Source of the DNA: JAFGJU01 sp964570935
GTDB taxonomy: Bacteria; Eisenbacteria; RBG-16-71-46; JAFGJU01
Assembly: GCA_964570935.1 (NCBI GenBank)
Contig: CAZMZP010000012.1
Location: 1 to 59,069, forward strand
Direction: 5' to 3'
Length of the DNA stretch: 59,069 nt
Shown here piece by piece: positions 43,077 through 51,625 of this stretch. The notes under the pieces were generated by a model that saw only the letters and a program-made list of their open reading frames with translations, had not been told where the DNA came from and ran no database searches. The number at the start of each line of letters is the position of its first letter. The first letter of the stretch is position 1. The position numbers and the translations under genes are program-made.

Positions 43077-43409
43077 GAAAAAACTGCGTATTCTTGACAA
43101 ATTCCTGAGAATTTTAGTCAGGTATTGCGTCGCGCACCGGCGTCGCGCCCTCGCGGCGTCCGCGAGCGCCTCGAACAGACGCGGGTGTGACCGAGTTCCC
43201 ATCGGTGCGAAAAAGATGGTTACTTCGTACCCGTCGCAAGTGTCGCTGGTTCAGGAAGTCCTGCGCCGGACGCCAAGGAGGGGGCGCGCGGGACTCAACC
43301 GGTGTATGATGTGAACAGTCGAGGCGCGACGGCCGCCGGCACCGGCGCGAGCACACCGGGCGCGCAGCCGCACGCACGCAGCCGCGCCACAACCGAAGGA
43401 GGGGGCATC

Positions 43410-43637
43410 GTGTCCTGCTATCTGCGCCACATGAAGGAATTGCTTGCGGAGGCCGGCATAGAGGTCACGGCCGACAATCGGAAAGAGATAGACCGCGCTT
43501 TCCACGAGCTGACGGGTGTCAAGTACAAGGACTGTCCCGCGACGTGGCGCAAGCTCAAGCTGGAGCTCGCTGCCGACGCGGCAGGAAGAAGGCGGCTTGT
43601 GCAGCGGCTCAAGAAGGCGATACGCGACCAGGCTTAG
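43410..43637 (+). CDS. Small conserved protein, unknown function
   Basis: A 75-residue protein beginning at the GTG at 43410 (preceded by GGAGGGGG). It reads V-S-C-Y-L-R-H-M-K-E-L then AGIEVTADNRKEIDRAFHEL and DCPATWRKLK. This 'CYLRHMK' small-protein pattern recurs in archaea and bacteria as an uncharacterised family, from memory. Mainly helical and basic at the end. It stands alone on the plus strand. A longer in-frame reading from 43302 has no ribosome-binding site and unlikely composition. Confidence 0.65.
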   Translation: MSCYLRHMKELLAEAGIEVTADNRKEIDRAFHELTGVKYKDCPATWRKLKLELAADAAGRRRLVQRLKKAIRDQA

Positions 43638-43711
43638 CAGCCTGGGCGCCGGGGTCAGCCCGCCGGGTTCGGACGCCGTCGTTCACGCCGGCTCTCTCGC
43701 GAGAAGGGACG

Positions 43712-44323
43712 CTATCCCGCAAGCTTTTTCGCGATGGCCGTAACGTGTCGGCCCTGGAATCGCGCGGCGGCGAGCTCATTCTCGCTGGGCAGGCGCTCGC
43801 CCCTGCCGCCCGCGATTGTGGACGCTCCGTAAGGCGAACCGCCCGTTACCTCGTCTATCCGCGTCTGGCCCTGGAACGTGTACGGCAGCCCGACGACGAC
43901 CATGCCGTGGTGCAGCAGCGTCGTGTGGAAGCTCAGGATGGTCGATTCCTGCCCGCCGTGCTGGGTCGCACTGCTGGTGAACACGCTTCCCACCTTGCCG
44001 ACGAGCGCTCCCGCCGCCCAGAGCTGTCCGGTGGCGTCCAGGAACTGCCTCATCTGCCCGCACATGTTGCCGAAACGCGTCGGCGCGCCGAAGATGACGG
44101 CGTCCGCCGAGGCGAGCTCGTCCACCGAACAGACCGGCACGTGCGAGAGAAGCTTCTGCGCCTCGAGGGCGCCCATCTTCGCGAGTATCTCCTGCGAGAG
44201 CGTCTCCGGCACCCGGCGCACGCTCACTTCCGCGCCGGCGACTTCCCGCGCGCCCTCGGCCACGGCCTCGGCCATCCTGTGAACGTGGCCGTACATCGAG
44301 TAGTAGACAATCAGTACCTTCAC
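43712..44323 (-). CDS. wrbA: NAD(P)H:quinone oxidoreductase, WrbA family flavodoxin
   Basis: A 203-residue protein, the normal length for WrbA. The FMN phosphate-binding loop is at the start (MKVLIVYYSMYGHVHRMAEA), then GAPTRFGNMCGQMRQFLD, which is strongly diagnostic, KVGSVFTSSATQHGGQE and GLPYTFQGQTRIDEVTGGSPYGA. WrbA reduces quinones by two electrons and protects against redox stress. It ends a three-gene minus-strand group with the SDR and acyl-CoA ligase genes (43-bp and 22-bp gaps). Confidence 0.95.
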   Translation of the reverse strand: MKVLIVYYSMYGHVHRMAEAVAEGAREVAGAEVSVRRVPETLSQEILAKMGALEAQKLLSHVPVCSVDELASADAVIFGAPTRFGNMCGQMRQFLDATGQLWAAGALVGKVGSVFTSSATQHGGQESTILSFHTTLLHHGMVVVGLPYTFQGQTRIDEVTGGSPYGASTIAGGRGERLPSENELAAARFQGRHVTAIAKKLAG

Positions 44324-44366
44324 GCTGTCACCTCCAAGGTCCGCGCCGCCGGCAGCGGCAGGCGCG

Positions 44367-45446
44367 TCAGTGCCGCTTGACGTAGTCCACCATGGTCCTG
44401 ACGTAGGATTCGACCCTGGGCGGCGTCAGACCGGTGGCCTTCCACGCGTTGGACGTGTCGAAGGCCGGCCCTCCCACCAGGTACGGCAAGTACAGCAGGA
44501 CCTCGTCTGCAATGTCGCGCTCCGCTTCCGACAGGGCCGGCCGCCGCGCGGCCACGAGACTCCTGAATTCCTCCGGCGGGATGATTTCCAGCTTCTTCTT
44601 TCCGAAGTGGAACGACAGGAGGTCCCGGACCTCCGCCAGCGGCGCCGAGACGTCCGGCCCCGCGGCCAGATGATAGCATTGCCCTGCTGAATCGCCCCGT
44701 GTCGTGATCGAGTAGGCCGCCTCCGCGACGTAGTCGACCGGCACCAGGTCCAGGCGCGTTTCGGGATTGCCCGGAAGCGCGCTTAACGCGTCCCGCCAGT
44801 ACATGCTCAGAGCCCTGTAGAAACCGTTGTGGTTCGTGGCGCGTCCGGTTTGGGAATCGCATATGACGATACTGGGCCTGAGTATCGCGACCGGCAGGTC
44901 CGGAATGCTCTGACGCACCAGTTTCTCGGCCTCCATCTTGGTTCTCTCGTACGTGTTGTTGTGCTGCTGACCCTCGTCCAGCTCGTCTTCTCTGATGAAG
45001 CCGGTGCGCTTCCCCGCCACGTAGGCCGTACCGATATAGTCCATCCTGCGCAGGCCGCCGCACGCTTTTCCGAACTCCAGCACCTTCCTGGTGCCTCCGA
45101 CGTTCTCTCTCCTGGCGTCCTCCAGCTCCAGGTCGAATCGCGCCGCCGCGGCACAGTGGATGACGTGCGTAGTCTCTGACGTCAGGCGCTCGTATTCATC
45201 CGTGCGCATACCCAGCCGGTCCAGCGTCACGTCGCCCTCCACCACCTTCACCCGCTCGAGAAGACGCGGCACGCGCGCCTGTGGGTACAGCTCGTCCATC
45301 ACGTCTCTGATTCTCCGGCCCGGGGGCACGTCACGCTTGGCCCGCGCCAGAACCGTGACTGTAGCGTCCGAGCGGTCGAGCCACGTCTGCAGAAGACTCG
45401 CTCCTATGAATCCAGTCGCCCCCGTGAGGAACACTCGATCCTGCAT
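44367..45446 (-). CDS. Extended SDR, thioester-reductase/male-sterility-like (NAD_binding_4)
   Basis: A 359-residue NAD(P)-dependent extended SDR. The Rossmann motif FLTGATGFIGASLLQ is at the N-terminus, then VVEGDVTLDRLGM, THVIHCAAAARFDLELEDA, NVGGTRKVLEF, the YERTKMEAEKL catalytic Y-x3-K and DLVPVDYVAEA. This layout is that of thioester reductase domains and fatty acyl-CoA reductases, which release acyl chains as aldehyde or alcohol. It starts 22 bp after the acyl-CoA ligase, so a pathway fatty acid to acyl-CoA to aldehyde or alcohol is plausible; that is inference. Confidence 0.85.
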   Translation of the reverse strand: MQDRVFLTGATGFIGASLLQTWLDRSDATVTVLARAKRDVPPGRRIRDVMDELYPQARVPRLLERVKVVEGDVTLDRLGMRTDEYERLTSETTHVIHCAAAARFDLELEDARRENVGGTRKVLEFGKACGGLRRMDYIGTAYVAGKRTGFIREDELDEGQQHNNTYERTKMEAEKLVRQSIPDLPVAILRPSIVICDSQTGRATNHNGFYRALSMYWRDALSALPGNPETRLDLVPVDYVAEAAYSITTRGDSAGQCYHLAAGPDVSAPLAEVRDLLSFHFGKKKLEIIPPEEFRSLVAARRPALSEAERDIADEVLLYLPYLVGGPAFDTSNAWKATGLTPPRVESYVRTMVDYVKRH

Positions 45447-45468
45447 TCTTCTCTCCCGTACGGACTCG

Positions 45469-47361
45469 TCACTCCGTCCCGTGCCTGCCGTACATCGCCT
45501 CGATGGCGTCGTGGTATCTCTCCCTGACTTTCTCGCGCCTGAGCTTCAAGGTGGGCGTGATGAGGTCGTTGGCCACGGTAAAGCCCTCACTCACGAGCGT
45601 GAACGCCTTGACCTTCTCGAAAGGAGAACGGTTCCCGGTGGCCTTCTCTATCTCGGAAGCGATCAGAGCTTTTATCGCTTCCTCCCTGAGCAGCTGCTCG
45701 TAGCCGGACGCCTTCAACCCGTTTTCCCGCGCGTACCGTTCCACTGCCTCTCTCTGTGCGACCACGACGGCGACGATGTGCTTCTCCCTGTCTCCGTGCA
45801 GCATCACGTCCTCGACGTAGTCGCTCTGCTTTATGGCGGTTTCTATGGGAACCGGCGCGATGTTCTTCCCGTACGAAGTGATTATCAGCTCCTTTATCCT
45901 CCCCGTGATGACCAGGTTGCCGTGGTCGTCCAACCGGCCCTGGTCGCCGGTGTGGAGCCAACCCTCTGCGTCGATGGCTCTGGCCGTGTCTTTGGGCCTG
46001 TTGAAATAGCCCTTCATCACGTTAGGACCTCTGACCAGCACTTCGCTGTTCTCTCCGACCCTCACCTCGACTCCGTCGTAGGGCTTCCCCACCGTTCCCA
46101 GACGATTGTCGCCGAAGCGAGTGCAGCAGACCGATGGAGAGGTCTCCGTCAGCCCGTACCCTTCGAACAAGTTGAACCCGAGCGCCAGAAGCGTCTTGGC
46201 AAGTCTCCTGTCGAGAGGGGCCGCACCTGAGACCACGAACCTCAGCTTTCCGCCCGCGATATTCCTGAACTTCCTGGCCACCACTCTGTCGTAGAAGAAA
46301 CACTTGAGATTTAGCGCGGTCGGGACTCGCCTGCCCCTGTATCTCAGGTTCACGCGGCGGTTCAGGTTCAGGATCGCCGCCCGCACGAGCCATCTGAGGA
46401 GGGGCGAGCCCTCGGCCACCTTGGCCTGGGCCGCCTCGTACACCTTCTCGAGTATTCGGGGGACTACGATGAGACCGGTGGGGCGGATCTTCTGAGCGTC
46501 CTGGACAATCGTCGTGATGTCTTCGGCGTACGCGATTGACACGCCGGCAAGAAGGGTGGAGTAGTAGCCGGCTGTCCTCTCAAACGAGTGGGAGAGCGGA
46601 AGAAAGGAGAGGTACCTGTCCCTGGGAGACAGTTTGAACCTGTCAATCGAGCACGCGACGTTGGAAAGAATGTTCCCGTGCGAAAGCACGACGCCCTTCG
46701 GCTCGCCAGTCGTCCCGGACGTGTAGACTATCGTTGCCGCGTCGTCCGGCGTGACCGAGGGCCAGCTTGTTTCGGAACCGCCGCCCGCACCCGTGGCTTC
46801 CGGGCCCGCACCCGTGGCTTCCGGGACCGCGCCCTCGACCTTCGGGACCGCGCCCGCCCGTACAGAAACGAGGGCGTCCTTCACTCCCGCTTCCACGAGC
46901 GGCCAGAAGTCAGTGAAGGCGCTTCCCCGCTCGATCCCGGAAGACTCGAACACCACGACGTCACGCACGGAATCAAGCTCGCTCCGGAGAGAATCGACCA
47001 CTTCAAAGAACTTGCCGTCTCCGGCGAACACAAGACTGCTTCCGGAATCGGAGATTATGTACTTGAGCGCGGCGGGCGAGAGTGTGGTGTAGAGCGGCAC
47101 CACTATCGCGCCGGCCTTCAGAGCAGCCAGGTCCGTGACCACCCATTCGGGGCAGTTGCGGGCAAGGATTGCCACTCTGTCGCCGCGGCGGAGACCCAGG
47201 TTTCGAAGGGACCGCGCCAGGCCGTCGACGAATCGGTTCAGCTCCGCGAACGTGATGGCCCTGTACGCGCCCCGCTCGTCCTTGTGCATCAGGGCCGGCT
47301 TGTCGGCATACAGAGACGCCGCTTCGGAGAAGGCCTCGTTGATCGAACCGAGTAGTCGCAC
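45469..47361 (-). CDS. Long-chain acyl-CoA synthetase (AMP-forming)
   Basis: A 630-residue ANL-superfamily ligase. The start is the GTG at 47361 (GGGGGAG 9 nt upstream), followed by the family N-terminus LGSINEAFSEAASLYADKPA; an in-frame extension to 47649 is low-complexity and non-homologous. Motifs: TIVYTSGTTGEPKGV (P-loop), SHSFERTAGYY, GYGLTETSP, TGDQGRLDDHGNLVITGR and the C-terminal lysine region KLRREKVRERY. It activates fatty acids for phospholipid synthesis, degradation or reduction. A short Ala/Glu/Gly-rich insert with tandem P-E-A-T-G-A-G units lies before the P-loop (nt ~46790-46865). Confidence 0.93.
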   Translation of the reverse strand: MRLLGSINEAFSEAASLYADKPALMHKDERGAYRAITFAELNRFVDGLARSLRNLGLRRGDRVAILARNCPEWVVTDLAALKAGAIVVPLYTTLSPAALKYIISDSGSSLVFAGDGKFFEVVDSLRSELDSVRDVVVFESSGIERGSAFTDFWPLVEAGVKDALVSVRAGAVPKVEGAVPEATGAGPEATGAGGGSETSWPSVTPDDAATIVYTSGTTGEPKGVVLSHGNILSNVACSIDRFKLSPRDRYLSFLPLSHSFERTAGYYSTLLAGVSIAYAEDITTIVQDAQKIRPTGLIVVPRILEKVYEAAQAKVAEGSPLLRWLVRAAILNLNRRVNLRYRGRRVPTALNLKCFFYDRVVARKFRNIAGGKLRFVVSGAAPLDRRLAKTLLALGFNLFEGYGLTETSPSVCCTRFGDNRLGTVGKPYDGVEVRVGENSEVLVRGPNVMKGYFNRPKDTARAIDAEGWLHTGDQGRLDDHGNLVITGRIKELIITSYGKNIAPVPIETAIKQSDYVEDVMLHGDREKHIVAVVVAQREAVERYARENGLKASGYEQLLREEAIKALIASEIEKATGNRSPFEKVKAFTLVSEGFTVANDLITPTLKLRREKVRERYHDAIEAMYGRHGTE

Positions 47362-47870
47362 TGCCCAGTCTCCCCCGCCCCGAGAAGGTGAATCGCCCCG
47401 GGACCCTCGTCGTGTCGCAAAATCGTGACCACCCCGGGCGCCACGGACCGGCGCCGGAGCCGAAGGCGGCGTTCTGCTCTTCCTGTCGATGAAGAAGGTA
47501 AGCTCGCACTGAAGGGATGTCCAGCCCAAAAAGCCGCCCGAAAACGGCGGCCGCGAACCCCGAACGTACAGCCCGGCGGTCCAGGGCGCCGCGCAAGGAC
47601 GCCGAAATCCTCGTTCATTCTTGTGACGATGGATGCAATTTAAGCACACAGAACCGGTTATGGTCTTACCTCTTTCGAGGCTTGACGTTGCGGAGAGGGT
47701 GGGGTAGAGTCTGATTGTGACGTGGGGATGCGGGGCATCAGCGGGGTCGCGTCTGCTCCTGGCGAAAAGACCCTGAACGGCTCACCCGTAACTGGCCTCT
47801 CAAAAAGCGACATGTCCGTGGCAGCAGCGTCGTCCGGGACGCAAGTCCGTTCAAGTCGAGGGTCGACCGC
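47362..47870. other. Divergent intergenic region, acyl-CoA ligase / histidine kinase
   Basis: 509 bp. The part to 47649 is open in the ligase frame but has no homology-like features and no start signal. A plus-strand promoter for the histidine kinase is visible at 47682-47710. Nothing else supported. Confidence 0.45.
47682..47710 (+). promoter_or_regulatory. Sigma-70 promoter of the kinase/NtrC-type regulator operon
   Basis: TTGACG (47682-47687), a 17-nt spacer and TAGAGT (47705-47710), 161 nt before the ATG at 47871. Confidence 0.55.
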
Positions 47871-49793
47871 ATGACCATCCGTCTTCGCATCACGATCGGT
47901 TTCATAGCCATCATCCTCGCAGCCAATTCCATTCTCTATTTCATCACCGTCAGACACACCGGCCGCGTGCTCATCCGTGAGGTGCAGACGCGCGTCCGAT
48001 TGGACCTCAACTCCGCCTGGACCGTTTACAACAACAGGGTCGAGAGTATCGACCAGTTCCTGCGCGCCATCTCCCTCGACACGTCCCTCGCGCAGGCGAT
48101 GAGGACCCGCAACAGCGCCGCCCTGGGCAGGCTGCTGCGCACCGCTCAGGAGCGGAGCGAAATCGACATGCTCTCCGCGGTCGGGCTGGACGGCAAGGTC
48201 ATCTACAGGGCCGCCAACCCGGGCGAGAGCGGCGACGACGTGACTCGGAACCTCATAATCGCCAAGGCGCTCAAAGACGGAAAGTCCGCGACCGGAACCA
48301 CGATTCTGGAGCGGGGGTGCCTGGAGAAAGAGGGCAAGCAGCTGGTCGACAGGGCTTATTTCGAGATCCTGCCCACGCCGGCCGCCAGGCCCACGGACAG
48401 GAAGGTCGAGACGAGCGGCATGGTGATCGGTTCCGCCGTCTTCGTGACCGACGAGGCGGGCAACAAGGTCGGGCTTCTGTACGGCGGTAATCTGCTCAAC
48501 CGGCGCTACAGAATCGTGGACAGCATCAAGAACGAGGTCTTCCAGGACCAGACTTATCAGGGCAAGGACACCGGGACCGCCACCATTTTCCAGGGCGACT
48601 TGAGGATATCCACCAACGTCCGGAACAAGGACGGCACGCGCGCTATCGGGACGCGCCTGAGCTCGGCCGTCTACGACAAGGTACTCGTAAAGGGACAAGT
48701 CTGGTCGGACCGCGCCTTCGTGGTCACTGACTGGTACATCACTGCTTACGGTCCGATCAGGGACCTGAACAACAACATAGTCGGGATCCTCTACGTCGGG
48801 CTGCTGGAGGCGCCGTTCGTCAGCCCCCAGAAGGCCATCGTGGACGTTTTTCTGGTGACAATCATCATCACGACCCTGATCGTGCTGGGCGTGCTTTTCC
48901 TCCAGACGCAGCTCATACTGAGGCCCATCACTCGCATCCTGGCGATGTCGGACAAGGTCGTGAAGGGAGACCTCTCCGCCCGGGTTGGGCTCCGGCCGGC
49001 CGGCGAAATGGGCAATCTCTGCCGCGCCATCGACCAGATGGCCGACGCCGTGGAGGAGAGGGAGAAACAGCTCAAGATCGCGACCGGCAGACAGCTCAGC
49101 CAGAGCGCCAAACTGGCCTCCATAGGCCGGCTCGCGGCCGGCATCGCTCACGAGATAAACAACCCCCTGACCGGCGTGCTGACCTTCGCCCACCTTCTCC
49201 ACCAGAACGAGAAGACGGACGAGCAGTCCAAGGAAGACCTCGGGGTCATCATACGCGAGACCACGAGGGTTCGCGGGATAGTCCGCGGCCTTCTGGACTT
49301 CGCGCGCGAGTCGCCGCCGCAGAAGCAGTGGATCGACGTCAACGACGTCATGGCTCAGACGACGACGCTGGTTAAGAGCCAGAAGGAGTTCCACAAAGTC
49401 ACGATAGTGGAAGACCTCGGCGGCGACATCCCCAGGATACTGGGGGACAAGAACCAGCTCCAGCAGGTGTTCCTCAACATCTCCTTGAACGCCTGCGAAG
49501 CCATGGAGGGCGGGGGGACGCTCAAGATAACGACCTCGGTCGCCGGCACGAGCGTGCGCGTCGTCTTCCAGGACACGGGTTGCGGGATAAAGGAAGAGAA
49601 TCTGGACGACATCTTCGAGCCGTTCTTCACCACCAAGCCGCCCACCAAGGGCACCGGCCTGGGGCTCAGCGTCAGCTACGGAATCGTCCAGCGGCACGGC
49701 GGCACGATAGACGTTGAGAGCGCGTGCGGCAAGGGAAGCACTTTCACCGTCGTACTGCCGGTGGAGGAACCCGAGAAGCAGAAGGAAAACTGA
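47871..49793 (+). CDS. Membrane sensor histidine kinase with Cache-like periplasmic domain and HAMP
   Basis: A 640-residue NtrB-like kinase. TM1 is at residues ~5-27. A large extracytoplasmic sensor (~30-300) of the double/single-Cache type contains YITAYGPIRDLNNNIVGILY near its end, as typical for small-ligand Cache domains. TM2 spans ~318-345, then HAMP. HisKA has SIGRLAAGIAHEINNPLTGV (His in AHEINNP), and HATPase has DKNQLQQVFLNISLNACEAM and GTGLGLSVSYGI. It precedes the sigma-54 regulator by 2 bp, so the two form a cognate pair. Probable input: a small extracellular organic molecule; not identifiable by eye. Confidence 0.94.
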   Translation: MTIRLRITIGFIAIILAANSILYFITVRHTGRVLIREVQTRVRLDLNSAWTVYNNRVESIDQFLRAISLDTSLAQAMRTRNSAALGRLLRTAQERSEIDMLSAVGLDGKVIYRAANPGESGDDVTRNLIIAKALKDGKSATGTTILERGCLEKEGKQLVDRAYFEILPTPAARPTDRKVETSGMVIGSAVFVTDEAGNKVGLLYGGNLLNRRYRIVDSIKNEVFQDQTYQGKDTGTATIFQGDLRISTNVRNKDGTRAIGTRLSSAVYDKVLVKGQVWSDRAFVVTDWYITAYGPIRDLNNNIVGILYVGLLEAPFVSPQKAIVDVFLVTIIITTLIVLGVLFLQTQLILRPITRILAMSDKVVKGDLSARVGLRPAGEMGNLCRAIDQMADAVEEREKQLKIATGRQLSQSAKLASIGRLAAGIAHEINNPLTGVLTFAHLLHQNEKTDEQSKEDLGVIIRETTRVRGIVRGLLDFARESPPQKQWIDVNDVMAQTTTLVKSQKEFHKVTIVEDLGGDIPRILGDKNQLQQVFLNISLNACEAMEGGGTLKITTSVAGTSVRVVFQDTGCGIKEENLDDIFEPFFTTKPPTKGTGLGLSVSYGIVQRHGGTIDVESACGKGSTFTVVLPVEEPEKQKEN

Positions 49794-49795
49794 GA

Positions 49796-51253
49796 ATGCC
49801 CGAAGCCGAAGCTTCAACACTGGAACAGACAAGACCCCACCGCATTCTGGTGATAGACGACGAGGCGGTGGTCTGCCTCAGCTGCGCGAGGATCCTCTCC
49901 ACGGAGGGCTACCAGGTCGACTGCAAGCAGCGGTCGGACGAGGGGCTCACCCTGGCCCTGACGGGCGAATACGACGTGATCCTCCTCGACCTGGTGATGC
50001 CCGACCTCACCGGGCTTGAAGTGCTGGAGCATTTGAAGAACGCGGGAGTCCCCAGCGAAGTAGTCATCATCACCGGCTATTCCACAATCCAGACCGCCGT
50101 CGACGCGATGAAGCTGGGGGCCACCGACTACGTGAGCAAGCCGTTCACGCCCGACGAGCTGCGTCTCATCGTGCGCAAGGTGCTGGAGCGCTCCGCCCTG
50201 ATAAGGGAAAACGTGGAGCTCCGCAAGAAACTGCGGTCGCACGAGGGCTTCGAGGGCATCATCGGCGGGAGTGCGGCCATGGAACGGGTGTTCAAGCTGG
50301 TCCAGCGCGTCGCCCCCACGCAGGGCACCGTGCTCATCACCGGCGAAAGCGGTACGGGCAAGGAGATGTTCGCCAGGGCAATCCACAACCTGAGCCCGCG
50401 GAACGAGAAGCCGTTTCTGGCGTTCGACTGCAGCTCGCTGGTGTCGTCTCTCATCGAGAGCGAGCTTTTCGGACACGTCAAGGGCTCGTTCTCGGGGGCC
50501 ATAGTCACAAAGCAGGGGCTGTTCGAGGTGGCCGACAAGGGGAGCCTTTTCCTCGACGAAGTTGGTAACATAAGCCTCGAGACACAGGGCAAGCTCCTCA
50601 GGGTGCTCGAGACCCGGATGGTGAAGAAAGTCGGCGACACGGTCGAGCGGGAGGTGGACATCCGCCTGGTAGCCGCGACAAACAAAGACCTGCTGGAAAT
50701 GGTGCGCCAGCAGACGTTCAGGGAAGACCTGTACTACCGCCTGAACGTGCTGCCGATTCACATCCCACCGCTGCGCGAGAGGTCGGGCGACATCCCGCGT
50801 CTCGCCATGACGTTCCTGGAACGGTACCGCAAGACTTACCAGTTCAAGGCAAAGTACTTCGCGCCGGAGGCCATGGCGCTGATGGAAAGCTACACCTGGC
50901 CCGGCAACGTGCGGGAGCTCAAGAACGTCGTCGAGCGCATTGCCATAATGTGCGACAGCGAGATGATCCGGCCTCATCAGATGCCTCCCGAGATGCAGAG
51001 AATCCCGGTCCGACCGACTCACGCGGCCATCCCCCGGACGTGGGAGGAGTTCAGGGCTCTCAAGCGCCAGGCCTGCGAGGGCACAATTCAGGAGTTGGAG
51101 TGCCAGTTCATAATGGAGGCCCTCGAACGTTCCGGCGGCAACGTCAGCAAGGCCGCGCAGGAAGTCGGCATGCAGCGCACCAACTTCCACGCCCTCATGC
51201 GGAAGTACCGCCTGACCGGAGAAGACCTCATCCCCAAGGAAACCGCGCAGTAG
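49796..51253 (+). CDS. Sigma-54-dependent response regulator (NtrC family)
   Basis: A 485-residue activator from the ATG at 49796, 2 bp after the kinase stop. The REC domain has Asp65 in LLDLVMPD and a Cys pair in helix 1 (VVCLSCARIL). The AAA+ domain has Walker A GESGTGKEMF, the sigma-54-contacting loop as GSFSGA (a variant of GAFTGA), Walker B SLFLDEVGN and LRERSGDIPRL. The C-terminal Fis-type HTH is in GGNVSKAAQEVGMQRTNF. It should drive the exact sigma-54 promoter at 51530, with its binding sites probably the two dyads at 51312-51359 just downstream of its own gene. Confidence 0.94.
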   Translation: MPEAEASTLEQTRPHRILVIDDEAVVCLSCARILSTEGYQVDCKQRSDEGLTLALTGEYDVILLDLVMPDLTGLEVLEHLKNAGVPSEVVIITGYSTIQTAVDAMKLGATDYVSKPFTPDELRLIVRKVLERSALIRENVELRKKLRSHEGFEGIIGGSAAMERVFKLVQRVAPTQGTVLITGESGTGKEMFARAIHNLSPRNEKPFLAFDCSSLVSSLIESELFGHVKGSFSGAIVTKQGLFEVADKGSLFLDEVGNISLETQGKLLRVLETRMVKKVGDTVEREVDIRLVAATNKDLLEMVRQQTFREDLYYRLNVLPIHIPPLRERSGDIPRLAMTFLERYRKTYQFKAKYFAPEAMALMESYTWPGNVRELKNVVERIAIMCDSEMIRPHQMPPEMQRIPVRPTHAAIPRTWEEFRALKRQACEGTIQELECQFIMEALERSGGNVSKAAQEVGMQRTNFHALMRKYRLTGEDLIPKETAQ

Positions 51254-51311
51254 GCGCGGCCAGTCCGCTCCGAATCCGTGGTTTTGCCCATCTCCTCGCA
51301 GCGATTCTGGT

Positions 51312-51359
51312 GTATAGTGGTTCTATACGATTCTTCTTGGATGTATAATAACAATATAC
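51312..51359. promoter_or_regulatory. Paired upstream activator dyads GTATA-N7-TATAC
   Basis: Two perfect dyads of the same form, at 51312-51328 and 51343-51359, with centres 31 bp apart (three helical turns). They sit about 170-220 bp upstream of the sigma-54 promoter, the usual place of enhancer sites for NtrC-type activators. The cognate activator is probably the regulator encoded immediately upstream. Confidence 0.72.
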
Positions 51360-51529
51360 ACGCCCGCAATCACCTTTTCTGCTGCAACTTCATCTAAATA
51401 AAAGAATTACCACACTCCCGTGCCCCTCTTACACCAGTCTTCTCTTTTTCCTGGCGAAACGGCCGCGGACACGCTTCAATTCATTGTCTTATAATCGATT
51501 ACTGACGTTTTTACTCACATGCCGAACCT

Positions 51530-51544
51530 GGCACGAGGGTTGCC
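51530..51544 (+). promoter_or_regulatory. Sigma-54 (-24/-12) promoter of the Hdr operon
   Basis: TGGCAC (51530-51535), five bases, TTGC (51541-51544): exact match to the consensus, with GG and GC separated by 10 bp. It lies 82 nt before the preferred start at 51626. Confidence 0.88.
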
Positions 51545-51625
51545 TTATGGAATAGCGGAAGTCAATTCTAAGTCTCAAGGAGGAACCAACAAACCATGCG
51601 CACCAGCGCAGACAAGGAGGATGCC

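Larger units (their letters stand above)
51254..51595 (+). promoter_or_regulatory. AT-rich control region of the Hdr operon
   Basis: 342 bp, clearly AT-richer than the rest of the window. It contains two enhancer-like dyads (51312-51359) and a sigma-54 promoter (51530-51544). No gene seen. Confidence 0.75.

Noticed and set aside
43302..43409. N-terminal extension of the small conserved protein
   Set aside because: No ribosome-binding site at 43302 and unlikely composition; GTG at 43410 has GGAGGGGG upstream and begins the conserved part.
47658..49832. A 724-codon minus-strand open frame opposite the histidine kinase
   Set aside because: Shadow of the kinase gene, which has all catalytic boxes on the plus strand.
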